This document shows, piece by piece, positions 36,270 to 49,500 of a stretch of DNA of 64,000 bases; the stretch's first letter is position 1, and each line of letters opens with the position of its first letter. Under the pieces are notes generated by a model, which saw only the letters and a list, made by a program, of their open reading frames with translations, made no database searches and was not told where the DNA came from. This stretch comes from Eutrigla gurnardus. Lineage: Eukaryota > Chordata > Actinopteri > Perciformes > Triglidae. Where the stretch lies: contig OY741270.1 of the NCBI GenBank assembly GCA_963514095.1, positions 26,913,571-26,977,570 of the forward strand, in the 5' to 3' direction. A program made the translations under genes and the position numbers.

Positions 36270-37583
36270 AAACACGACCTGTGACTTTTCTTAGATTGTG
36301 CTGTTTTGTGGCTCAGATAAGGGAACTTACAACACCGATCAATAACCACATCGGGGTTATCTCAATGCCTGTGTTACAATTTGAAAGATGTGGCTGTTTT
36401 CCTGAACATATATCTGACAAATGCTGGTGATTTTATACTTATATATACATATTTCATTTGATGACAGAATTACACTGTTGATATGTTTATGTTTACTTTC
36501 TTCACAACTTATATATGATCACTGATCTACGTTTTATTTGTATTGCGCCTTTCAACACATAATCCAATAAAATGACAATACAATACATTAAAAGCATTAT
36601 ATAAAGAACATGCAACTAAGAATAAACAAAGAATAGAATAAGACATTTAAATAATACAACATTCATTTTTAGACACACGCAGCAATTAATTGATTATGTA
36701 AAAGACCACTTTAAAATGCGTTTTTAAAAAATAAATTTGACGGAGCTATATGAGGAGAGATGCACACACAACCAAAAAACAATCGTTAAAATGTTATCTC
36801 AATAATTATGAAGATATATAAATATAAAATATGTACAGATAGATACATTTAATTGGGTGTAATAGTAATACTGCTTTATATATATACATACATATATATA
36901 TTTATAAATATATATGATTTAGTAGGCAATATGCAGTACGTACGCGTTGAGTATGTTGTAGGCACGTTAGTTTGTAATTTCGTACACCGCCTTGGGTTCT
37001 TGAACGCATCTCGAACTTGTTGGTCCTCCAGCATCCCACAATGCACCGCAGCCGTGTTCCGTGTCCACGTCAAACCTGACAGCAGTCGCCGCAGCCGAGC
37101 TGTTATGGCTGCAGTTGAGGTGGCACTCTGCGGGCTCTGTGTCGTTTAGACCGGCTTAAAAACCTGGTGGAAACACCGCTCGCGTTCTCCGTAGACGACG
37201 CAGGCCTGAACGTAAGGGCGAAACCTGAGCTGTTGGCTGGTTGACTGTGATATAACGTCGCTTTAGCTTAGCCTAGCTCGACAAATTCCTTCAAGCAAAC
37301 GGCTCAGCTGTTATTAGCCGAGGGGAGGGGGGTCTTCTTCGCTAAATGAGCGCCTGTCAGCCGGAAAAGCGGCTCTGAGTTGGAAGATTAAAGTGTATTT
37401 TGTTGAGTTAACGATGTCTTTGTGGTGTGGCGTTCACGGTTCAGCTTGACGACCGAGTTTACTGTGTCACCTCTGGATTCCGAGCTAGGCTAAGCTAGCC
37501 CCCCTCCTCCTCCTCCTCCTCCTCCTCCTCCTAACGTTAGTCGGCCCTGCTTTGTTTTTGTTTGGTGTCTAGTCCCCGTCAGG
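36270..37583 (+). promoter_or_regulatory. trip11: golga5-trip11 interval with trip11 promoter and 5' UTR
   Basis: 36270-36950 is AT-rich with no gene seen. From about 37010 the sequence is GC-rich. It includes 'tcccacaatgcaccgc' near 37034, resembling conserved vertebrate promoter motifs of the ZNF143/THAP11 type (low confidence). A pure (CCT)n/(CTC)n trinucleotide array lies at about 37500-37532, about 50 bases before the trip11 ATG and so probably in the 5' UTR. Confidence 0.5.
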
Positions 37584-40500
37584 ATGTCATCGTGGCTGGG
37601 GGGAATCGGCTCCGGCCTCGGCCAGTCTCTGGGCCAGGTCGGCGGCAGTCTGTCCTCTTTCACCGGGCAGATATCAAACTTCACCAAAGACATGTTACTG
37701 GAAGGAGTGGAAGAAGTGGGAGGTAGGTTTGTCTCTTCGGTAGCCACATCATCACTTATTTAATTACAAAGCTGGAGCAGAGCTCTTTACTTCTCAATGT
37801 ATTTTTGTAAACATATGCTTTAGCTCGTTGATTCAGTTTGGTAAAAACACCCACTCAAGGTGCATTCAGGGTCCCAGGTGTTCCCATGACAATTACCAGA
37901 TACAGATTTTCACAGGAAGATTGTACAGATATCCTGCCAACAGAGTAAAAGCAAGTCATTACTCTGAGCTGTAAAATATTTCTTGCAAAAAGAAGTGCCG
38001 TTATCTAAAAATGATCAGCAATGTGAACAAAAAGTGGACTATTTCAGTGTAGGTGCCAATTAGTAGGCCCTGAAATATTATAGTATTTAAGAGCGTCCTC
38101 AGCTTCCATAATTAAAAGCTCTCAAGATAGAAATATAAATGTGTAGACTAATATCAGAAACGTTCCGCGTTTACATCCACCAAAATGACCGTAAAGTTGA
38201 ATCAGTTCTCTGAAATGTATAATCTTAATGAATCTTAATTTCCAGGACTCCCAATTAGAGTTATCGTTGTCCGCTTTTAATTAAATGTAGGTAATTTACC
38301 GGAAAATAACAGACATTACAATTGCATAACGACAAAATGAGCTGTTAAGGCGGATGAGAAAAATGTGACAGTTGTAATCAACTCAATTAAGGGAGAAAAT
38401 CTAACTTACATGACCTAGTGATGCGCTGGAACAAATAATACTGTATATAGTGCATAGCTTGCTCTTTAGGGATGTCCTTGGTGTGAGTTGGCGGTGTCGA
38501 GTCAACAAGTCTTCATTTGTTACTTCACTGCCTGGATTTTTACTCCGACACAGCCAACACCAAGCTCCCTATTTCCTCTTCATAATAAGTGATGCACATC
38601 ATTTATTAAATGCACACCGCTGCTTTGTTTGTCTGGTGTTTTTAAATATATTTTTGTGGATATATTATGTAAACATTACACCACCTTTTTTGTCGCTGCT
38701 CTGTTGACACTGAATGAGCGACTACTTTCTCATTTCTGCAGCACTCCATTAATGTTTGTTTAAGTTTTGCGAAACAGTTTGATTTACCTTTTGAGTACGC
38801 TGCCTTTCTTTCGCCGCATTTCAGTGTCTTTAATGTACCGTGCAGATGTTTTGATGGGACGGCCACAGGTGTGCAGTTAAGTCCACCTCTAGCAGCAAGA
38901 GAGGTGGTTGTTTCGAATATGATTTACACATAAAGTTTGACTTGACTTATGTGCCTCGAGCTAACTGAACACACAAGATTATAAATAATTCTTTGTTAAA
39001 CATGGGAGAGAGCACTGCTGAAACTGTCAGACCACACAATGGTCTAATTCTTTCCTGTCAGGATCACATTATAGCATCAGAATGAAAACAGATTGAAGAC
39101 TCTTACTTGGGTCAGCAGTGTCACGATGCACTGAAACTGTTTCCTGCTGCTAAAAGTAGCATGGGTGAATTCTGCGTTTCTTTCGTTAACACTTTATTTT
39201 TATAGATCCTGGTGGAAGATTTTTCATACGTGCACATGGAAGTGCATTTACAGAACTTAAAGTTAAACACAAAAGGAAAACATTCTCAGTCGATGCCGTC
39301 GACGTCCTCATTCATTGTCAGTGGAGCTGCTAACACCCCGATGGGAACACCGATTAAAGGGTTCACGATCAAATCAGATTCGAGTCTAGACCCAAGTCTG
39401 GACTCATCAGTATTTTATGATGCAAAAATTGTAATAATTATCAGAAATGTTCCATCCCATTTGGCCACTTAAACCCCAAAGTACAATCACTCTGAAGCGA
39501 ACAGACGACAAGTGATAACGCATTGACGCAAAGAGAACTTTGACCGCAGACGTCCAACTCACAGCTCGAATCCAAAAAAACACAAAGTATGAATGTTTAT
39601 CACTTGAGTGTGGAGCAGCGGGGCCGGACTTGAAGCACTCAGCATGCCAGGTCTGACATCCGGCTTTTAAGTTTTTAATGAGAAAGGAAATTAACCGGAA
39701 CTGGATTTTTTTAGGCTTCAGTTTAGTCTGTGTAGTTATGTCGTGGCTGAGCTTCGTCCAGCTGTTAAAATCACATAACTCAGATTCCAGAATTGTTGGC
39801 CTGCTCAGCCGTGCATGTTTGTTTGTCATGTGAGACACTAAAGCAGACCGGAGTGTCTGACTAAGATAGAGAAGGAAACAAGTCGCCAGTTAGTATCTCT
39901 TCAAAGTACTGGCCGATAAACCTCAAGAACCTTTTCTCATTTTTAGAATATCAGAAAAATGAATTAAAAAAAATCCCAGATATTTCTGTTTTTGTGTACA
40001 GAGAAAAAAAACATTTAGCTGTTGTGGATTATGCTTACATTTAATCCATGCTGCCTGTTTTTACAGTAAATAGACTTCTGCATGTCATGATATATTCAAT
40101 GCTATTATTCCCCCCCCCCCCCATGTAACTGCAGATGCGGCCACAGAGCTGCAGGTTTCCAATTCCAAGTTGGCGGACTTCGAGGCCTCATTTGCCAGTC
40201 AGAAATCTGAGGTGAGATTCTTTGTGGGGCAAAACGTTTATGCTTTTCTCACCACGCACGGTTTGATTGTCGCAGCAGGGAAAAGCTACAGCTGTACGTA
40301 ATGACGTTAACAATGGATTTGTTCAGTCGAAGTGTCCCAGTAAGCCAGCGAACTAGCAGCAAGCTGTGCAACGCGGAGTTGGAGTTTTGCCCACATCCTC
40401 TCCGTCGCCACCCAACTGAACTCCTGTTTCCAGGAGAATTGAAATGCTCACTAAACGTTGTCTTTACCCACCGCGAGTGGCCGATCGGTGCTGTGCATGT

Positions 40501-43500
40501 GCAACTCTCCACAGAGATGAGAAGGAAGTGAGATGGCTCAAGTTTAGTTTATTTATAGATCACATTTAAGAACACAATACAATATATGGGAAGGCCCAAA
40601 GCTACTACCATCATCTGCTGTGGGAAGAAGCAAGATTTACTAGCCTGACGTGGCATTTTATTTGCCCTCCTGGGCATACCTTACTACCATACTGCCAGGT
40701 CGCTGATACTGACACACCTACGTGAAATGCAATGTTAGTATTTCCACCTGTGCTTGAAGTCAAATATCTCCTGTGAGGCTTATAAACCTACTGTGTTGAT
40801 CTGTGTTCCTGTGTGTTCGTGATGTCGGCGTTGGAAAGTGATCACACTCACAACAAAGGAAGGGACTGTGAGGAAACATTGAATTGCCGTATCATCCTGT
40901 TGTTCAAAGAGCAAGGAGGTCGCTAGTGAGACCTTTTTTTTTTTCTTGTCGACTTCAAATCCTGTTAAAAGATCCAAACCCGTGTCTTGTCTGTGAATCC
41001 AAAGCCTGTTTTTTCTCATTCCTCCGCTACGTAGAGCTCCATTGTTCTCATGTCACCCGTGCACTTGGTGATGTCTTCATATATTATCATGAACACACAC
41101 ACACACACAGTAGTTTATTTTGACTCAAACCCACCTACGGTCTTGTTGCTCTGAATTCTCACTAGAGCACCAAATGTGTATTTATTCGCAGCTAAAACGT
41201 CTCGTTTTTGAGTAACGTTTGCTGAAAGCTACAGTGCCCGGCTGAAACTATATATATGTGACATATATTTTAAAGATTAAAGTCACAGACCATGTAGAGA
41301 GTCAGAAAGCAACAAGAGAAAGGACGAACACAGTGTTTTGGTCATTTTGAATAAATAGAACAACACCAGCCTCGTGCTTGAGGATGGTTTAGATCACTTC
41401 TGTCAATAAGCATCCAGCTGGCTGACGTGCCCTTGAGCAACTCTCCAGGCTGCTGCTCCATACCTCCAACCACCTGACTGTAACACACACAAAAAACCCC
41501 AATGTTTTTGTGCTCCTTCTGTTTCTTTGCAGTATGAGCGATTACGAGAGCTCCATGCAGAGCTGGAGGAGAAGCTGGAGGCGTCGGAGATCCAGAACAA
41601 ACGACAGTCTGCAGAGTACAGAACCCTCCTGCAACAGAGAGATGTATGTACATTTGTATTCATCGTAAACGCATTTACATGATATTTTAGATAACTCAGA
41701 AAGATGACACATGATCCATTTTAATTGTGTTATAATGTGTGTGAAAAAGGTTGGTTTTTCCCACATCCTGCACACACACACAGCTAATTAAATTCCCATT
41801 TGATGTCATGCTTAATTGCTCTTATTACATAATTCTTTTTATGCTTGCAACCCTTCCAACATTGCAGTGTATATGGGCATGTGAATATTACATTCCTTAT
41901 TCTCTCCAAAGGTGGGTAGAAGCACATTTGCCCACACTTCATGTTTCAAATCCAACACAAAATGCATTAAATCAGCATTTTCGAGAGGTTCTGTGTTAGT
42001 AAGTTACATTTAGCAAGTCTTGTTAAGACAGAATATGGACGTTTGGTATAAAAGGGTCCTCGTGTTTGTCTTCCAGGTGGAGATCAGTCACCTGAAAGCC
42101 CGTCAGAGTGGACTCCAGGAAGACGTCCACAGGCTCCATCAGTCGTCCCTGGTCGGTCCCGCCAGGCTGCCCGTCACCACTACTTCCTCCACCACTACCT
42201 CCTCTTCTGCCTCCTCTTTCCTGTCACGGCCCTCGGGGGCCCACCAGGGCGACGAGATGGACCTCAGCGACGTCATCTGGTCGCAGCAGGAGATCAACCG
42301 GCTGTCGACGGAAGTCATGCGTCTGGAGGCTGAGGTGGCACACTGGAGGCGAATGTCTCAGGTAGAGATGATGTAGCGGGGCAGACGGCTTAAACCTGGG
42401 TCATTTACTTAAAGGAAATATTTGACATTATTATCCTCCATAAGCCTAAAACTGTTATGTTTTTAAACCTTTATTATATTCACGGTTCTTATATGGATTT
42501 GTACGGATTAAACAAATAATATATAATAATATATCGGTACATCTCTTCATTTTAAATTGATTCATTTCATTTCTTCTCACCTAAATTGTTTCAATATGTC
42601 AGACCTCATCTTCCTGGCTCACCAAACGGCTTAAAAATAAATGCCTTTTCCATAAAAAAACCAACTGAATTCTGTTTGTTTCAAATCGAATTGATTTTTC
42701 TTTCAGGCTTCCACAGCAGCAGGAGCCGGTAACGGTGACCATGGAGAGATTCTCACACTTCAAAGAACTATTAAGGTGCATTTTCATCTTTGCAAGAATC
42801 AATTTGATTTAATGGGTTGAATTTGCATCTTAAAAATGCAGTAATGGATACTTAAAATTGACAATGGTTTAAATGACGGTGTGTATGTGAAAGAAGCTTC
42901 TTCTTGCACAGAGCGTTGTGATACTGAGGCTCTAAACGTGATGTTTCTGCTGCTTCGGGGACAGGAGCTGCGTGAGGAGATGAGCCGTGAGGTGGATGAA
43001 CACCAGCATGAACTGGCAGCCCTGCAGGACGCCCAGCGGCAGAAGATGGCCGACATCACACGCCGTCACAGGGAGGACTTGGCGGAGTACGAGGAGAGGA
43101 TAGAGGAGCTGGAGGAACAGAATCAGAGTGGTGAGGCTAACTGGCATTGTAACTCATGGAAGGAGTCATTCAGATATATTGTGGCTTGAGAAGAAGGCGT
43201 CTTATTTCTCAGCTGTAACCAAAGTTGGGATAAAATGTGTTAGCAAGGCACTTTTGGCAAATATAATACTGCAATTATGACAAAATCCCTTCAACTCGCT
43301 TTTTCCACTCAGACACAACACACAAACTGAACTCCTTCCTTCGAATCCTTCTCTCCAGGTGACGGTCAGGCCACTTCCCCGTCAGATGCCTCCAAACTGC
43401 CTGAACTTGAGAAAACCATAAGCTCCCTGGAGGAGGCGGCGGATCAGCGGGAGAAGCAGCTGGCCGAGCTGTCGGCCGGTCTGGAGGAGGCACAGTCGGC

Positions 43501-46500
43501 CCGGGCGTCGCTGCAGCTGGAGAAAGACGAGGCCCAGGAAGAAAACACCGAGCTGCTGCAGAACTACACCCGGCTGCAGGCCTCCGTCACCGAGCTGCAG
43601 ACACGAGTACAAGAGCAGGAGGGGAAGTCTCTGCAAAAAGCCCAGCTCGACCACGAGATCCAAGTCCTGAGAAAAAACCTTGCAGGTAAACTGTCATTAT
43701 TAAAAAGAAGGAATACTGTTTAATGAGAAACTTATTATTTTTTTATAATAACCTCAAATCCATATTGTATGGATACAGAATAATGTCATGAGCCATATAT
43801 GGAAGTTATACATTTTCTACATCAAATCTAAATAGTTTTCCCTGCTTTGTTTACGACTTCAGCCTCTTATTACCAGAATTAGTAAAAGAACAACAAAAAC
43901 CTGTCAAATATTTTTTTTTTTTTTTTGAGGAAAAAAAATATATTAGCATCTGATTTAAAAAAAAAAAAAATGCTATACTATAACTTCTTTTGTTAAGAAA
44001 CTAATATTTTTATAAATCAATACTATAATCTTAAATAAGTTGATCATAAACCATAAGGTAAATAAAATATAAGTAAATATTTTTTTCCGATACATGAGGC
44101 TTAAATAGACGGAAACAGTGAGTAATAAAAAAAAAAACACAGATGAGAAAACTATTTAGATCAGAAATAGAAATTGTATAACCAGAATATCTTCCTTATT
44201 TGCCTCTCAGGTCTTCTGTAGCCAGAGTTTGTTTTCCTTGATAATTAACCTGCATATTAACTACAACGTCTACCTTCCAGCTGCAGAGAAAGAAATAGAA
44301 GGGCTGAAAAGCCTGGCTGAAGTAAGTGTGACTATAAATCATGAGCCATACATCATGTTGAATATTTAAGAGTGTATTTAGTGGTGCTAGATGTTCAGGA
44401 TTCACACCCCAATTGAGTGACTTCTCTCTTCTTTTTTATATATTAGGCAGAACCAAAGGAAGAAGTTGAGCATGCAGACATCTTAGAACTGAACACCATT
44501 ATTGGAACGTTGAGACAAGAAAAGGAAGTCCTAGAAGAAGAAAAGGTTTGTTTATTTGATGCAATATCATTATCTTTTCCACGTGCTCCTCAAAATGTCT
44601 GAAATATGTGTCCGTATGCACTTTACTTCAACCAAGTTCATAATATTAATAATGTGAAGTAACTGAGGTCTTGGATTTAAAAAAAAAGCAAAATCCTGAG
44701 GTTTAATTCTTGTTTTTTTTGTGTCCTTTCACAGCACAGTCTGGAAGAAAGACTAGAAATGGCACAGGAACAAGTAGTTAGCAATAATGGCGCTGAGTCT
44801 GATGACCCGGAGTCCCTGGAGGATCTGAGGGCCGAGCTGGAGAGGAGAGAAAAGGCCCTGAGAAACACTGAGGAGGAACGGGACACCCTGATGTCTGAGC
44901 TGGAAGAACTCGACCGGCAAAACCAGGAAGCAACCCAGGTCTGACCTCAGTGGCCTCCTTCCTTTGTTATCATAGAATAATAATGATTAAATGTTTTTAT
45001 ATAGACCTAATCAAACAAAAAGAGGAAAAAATCACATAGGTACATATATATTTGCACATAAACATACAGTACATATATATATATGGCCATTATTGTTATT
45101 TTATTATGTCATTTCTCTGCTTCATATGCAGGTCTAAGGGCCACAAAAGAAAAATGTATGGTTTAAATCCACTGAGATCTCTTACATTGTTGTAATATTA
45201 ATTATTATGTAGAAATCCTTTACAAAAACCCCCAAAAAAGAGAATATTTTGACAATTTACTAATTACTGATTCTCCCCTTCCTGTCTATAGCACATGATC
45301 TCGGTGAAGGAGCAGCTCTCCACACAGCTGAAGGCGGCCGAGGAACAGCTTTCGGGGCTGACTGCAGAGCTGAACGCAACCAAAGACCAGAAGGGGGCGC
45401 TGGAGAAAGAGCTGAAGACCCAAAAAGAGAAAACGAGCCAAAGGGCCTTCACCCTAAACGACCTGCATATGAGCAAGCAGGAGTTGGAACAGACAGTGAG
45501 GGAGCTGAAAGACAAACTGGGCCACGCACAGGAGCAGAGCAGGGAGGCACGCAGAGAAACCACAGAGCTCAAGAAAACGCTTGAGGAGCAATCATCTGTT
45601 GCCAAAGCAGAGCGGGATCAGACAGGGGAGAGAGGAGGCGACGCACAGGGAGCTGAAGAGAAACTAACGGAGAAGGAGAGGGAGCTGTCAGAGCTCCGGA
45701 GAGAACTGGACGAGATGAGGGGCTCTCAGGAGAAAGCGCTCTCCGAGGACTATGAGTTGAAGATGGAGAACCGGAGGTTGAAGGCGGATGGTGAGCAGGC
45801 TCTGGGTAAAGCTGAGGAACTGACCAAGCAGATGAAGGAAAGCCAGGCGGGTCTGAACAGGACCGTACGGGAGAAGGACACTCGCATCGAGGCTCTGAAG
45901 CTGGAGAAAGGTCAACTGGAGGGTGAACTGTCGCAGGCTGAGAGGACGCTAACGGAGCAGGCAAAACAGTACCAGCAGACAATCGAGGAGATGACGCGAG
46001 CCCGCTCCATGGACGCCTCCGCTTTACAGACGGAGCACGAACGAGCCATCAAGCTCATCCAGGAGAAGGACATGGAGATCGCTCAGCTGAAGAGAGACGT
46101 GGAGCAGCTGGCGTCCGACCACAGAGACACCAACGAGATGCTCTCCATCACGGTCGCCGGGCAGAAGCAGCTCACGGATTTGCTGCAGGAGAAGGATGTC
46201 TTCATGGACACGTTGAAACAAAACGCTTCGGATTTGCAGAAGGAGATGGAGAACAGCATTTTAGTGGTGACAAAAGAAGCGGACGCTCTGAAACAGGCGC
46301 TAGAGGAGAAGGAGAAACTGCTGGGGGGTATGAAGGAGGAGAACAGTCATTGGAAGGAAGAGATCGACCGACTCAGGGACCAGCAGAGCAGACCTCAACA
46401 TCTGTCCGAGCCCAGGACCTTAGACATCATCACAGAGCTGGAGACGGAGATCACACAGCTCAAGTCCTCCAGGAATGGTCTGGAAGAGGAGGTCCAGACT

Positions 46501-49500
46501 CTGAGGAGAACCATGGAGGAGCTGCAGGCCTCCCTCCTTCTGGCACAGCAGTCCCTCCAGGCTCAGCAGACTGAGCTTGAGCAGGCTCACGCTCGGATTC
46601 AGCAGACCACGCTTAACTATGACAGGCTCATCCTCGCCCGAGATGAAGAGATCTCCTGCCTCCAGCAGACGGTGGACCAGCTCAGTGGGAGTCGGGTTCG
46701 TGCCGACTCCCCCCCTGTGCAGGGAGAGGTCATCCTGCAGGAGGAGAAGACCCAGACTCTGAACCAGGAGAACGGCAACGAGAAACACGACCTGTCGAAG
46801 GTAGAAATAGAAAAACTGGTGAGAGGCATAATGGAGAAAGAGACGGAGATCAGCCAGCTGAATGAGAAGAACGTCTCACTGACCAGACAGCTGGACCAGC
46901 TGGTGGTGTCTCGTGATGAAGTGGGCAAACTGTCCCAGATGATCCTGCAGAAGGATCTGGAGATCCAGGCGCTTCATGCCCGAGTGTCCATGGTGGGAGG
47001 TGGCGGCCACAGCCAGGACATCATGTTCTTACAGCAGCAGCTGCAGGCGTACGCCGTGGAAAGAGAGCAGGTGCTGGCCGTGCTCAACGAGAAGACGAGG
47101 GAGAACAGCCAGCTCCGCTCCGACTATCACCGCCTCATGGACATCATGGGAGGGAAGGAGGCGGCCCTGTTGAAGCTGCAGCAGGAGAACCAACGCCTCT
47201 CCAACATGAGCGACCCCTCCGGAAGCCAAGAGATGTTCAAGGAGACCATCCAGAACCTGTCCCGCATCATCCGGGAGAAGGACATCGAGATCGACGCTTT
47301 GACCCAGAAGTGCCAAACCCTGGTGGCCGTCCTCCAGTCCTCCGGAGGGGAGTCCGGCGGCGGCTGCGGAGGCGTCAGCAGCAACCAGTTCGAGGAGCTG
47401 CTGCAGGAGAGGGACACGCTGAAACAGCAGGTGAAGAAGATGGAGGAGTGGAAGCAGCAGGTGATCACCACGGTCAAGAACATGCAGCACGAGTCGGCCC
47501 AGCTGCAGGAGGAGCTGATCAAACTGCAGGGTCAGGTCTCCGCCGACAGCGACTGCAGCTCTCGGCTGTCGGTGGACTACGCCGGACTGATCCAGAGCTA
47601 CGAGCTGAAGGAGAGGAGGCTGGGAAGTCTGAGTCAGGAACTCGCTCAGGTCCAGCACACCATCACCCAGCTCAGCACCACCAAGGATGTCCTGCTGGAT
47701 AAACTGGGCAGCGTAGCTCCTGAAGTCGTAGCTGCTCAGTCTAGTCCTTCTCTCGCAGCCGATGCTCCGAGCCACCAGGCGGCTCCAACAGCAAACAGTG
47801 AAAAACTACAGGAAGAGGTCGTTCACTTGCGAATCCAGTTGGGTGAGAAGGAAAACCTGATCAAGACTCTTCAGGAGAACAACCACCGGCTCTCCAACTC
47901 GGCGTCCGCCACAGAGAGCGAGCAGAGAAGTCAGGCCGACGAGGTTCGGCTGGTCAGAGAGAAGCTGGACGCCCTGCAGAGGTCCGTGAGGGAGAAAGAC
48001 CTGCTCATCAAAACCAAAGGGGACCAGCTGAGCCGCGTCAGCGAGTCGCTGCGTAACCGCGAGAATGACAACGAGGTGCTGAAGCAGGCCGTGACCAACC
48101 TGAAGGAGCGAGCTCTTATTCTGGAAATGGATGCGAAGGCGCTGAAGGAGGAGAACGAGCTGGTGGCGTCGCGCTCTCGAGAGAAGGAGTCTGAGTTCAG
48201 AGCGCTGCAGGAGACCAACATGCAGGTTTCCATCCTGTTGAGGGAGAAGGAGTTTGAACTGAGTGCAGTGAGCGAGAAATCGGCGACGGTGGAGAAAATG
48301 CTCAAGGACAAAGAGCAGGTGAGTAGGAGACTGCAGAATTATTATATGGTTCTTCATTTTATTGTTGTTACTGCAGGAACACATTTAGTAGTTTCAATTG
48401 AGTACTTTTTTGTATTTAATCTGTCTTGTTTAGATTAAAACAAAATTTTCTTCAAGATTTCAAGGAAAAGGAGTGTTTAATTGATAAACCAATTGTCTTT
48501 TTGGGTGCAAACTATTCCTTTAATGCGACCAACATTTTTGTGTAAGTGGTCGATTAGTTCCTGAAGAAGAACGACGCATCCTTCAAAGTCATTTTTAGAC
48601 TGGAAACAAAACGGTGGATTTCTTTTCTCATCTATTCTTCTAATCATCACGTTTCTGATTTGCTCTGCTGCTGATGTGATGCAGGGTAAGTCTGGTGAGC
48701 TGAATCAACTCCTCAATGAACTGAAGTCCATGCAGGAGAAGGCCTTCATGTTCCAGCAGGAGAGGGATCAGATGATGATGGCACTCAAGCAAAAACAAAT
48801 GGCGACCACCGCGGTACAATCTGAGGTAGGAGGACGGATGATGTTCACTCACTTCCCTTTTTTAACTGTGCATCAGCGTTCAGCTTTACTACAGTATTTG
48901 TCACCTTTTTTTGTTGTTGTTTTTAACAATTCTGTACACAAAATATTCAGTCAGTGAGTAGTAATATTTTCACTCCGTGTTACATTTGTTTTAACACTAT
49001 GAAGTCCATGAAAACACAAGGATCAAAATATATTAAATGCTAATTTTTTGTATTTCCATCATTAGGTTAATGACATTCTTTTTTATGTGATATAACTGAA
49101 GAAATGCCGCTTCAATATAGACTCTCTCAAAACGTATAAATCCATAACATAGATTATAGTTTGTAGAAAGCTTCTCAAAGACGTGTCGCGATGTTTCCCT
49201 TCCAGCTTCAGCACGTGAGGGACAAAGAGCAGCGTCTCAACTTGGAGCTGGAAAGGTTGCGTAATCACCTCCTGGAGATCGAGGACTCGTACACGAGAGA
49301 AGCACTCGCTGCCGAGGACCGGGAGACCGAACTACGCAAGAGGGTGGCACTGCTGGACCAGAAACTGGCCACGTCCTCCAGCGCTGTGGAGAACGCCAGG
49401 TTAGCGTAAACTGAAACTGCAGCATAAATGAAATCATCAGGGATATCACTGCACAGTTTCACCATGGTGAAGACACTGTACAAGATTAGCGTGCCACAAC

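Noticed and set aside
39212..39838. Opposed open frames (86 and 143 codons) in trip11 intron 1
   Set aside because: No family similarity, poor codon character and no splice signals; probably chance.
47029..47775. 248-codon minus-strand open frame within the large trip11 exon
   Set aside because: It is leucine/glutamine-rich and is the antisense shadow of GC-rich coiled-coil codons in trip11 exon 11. It has no splice logic or domain of its own.
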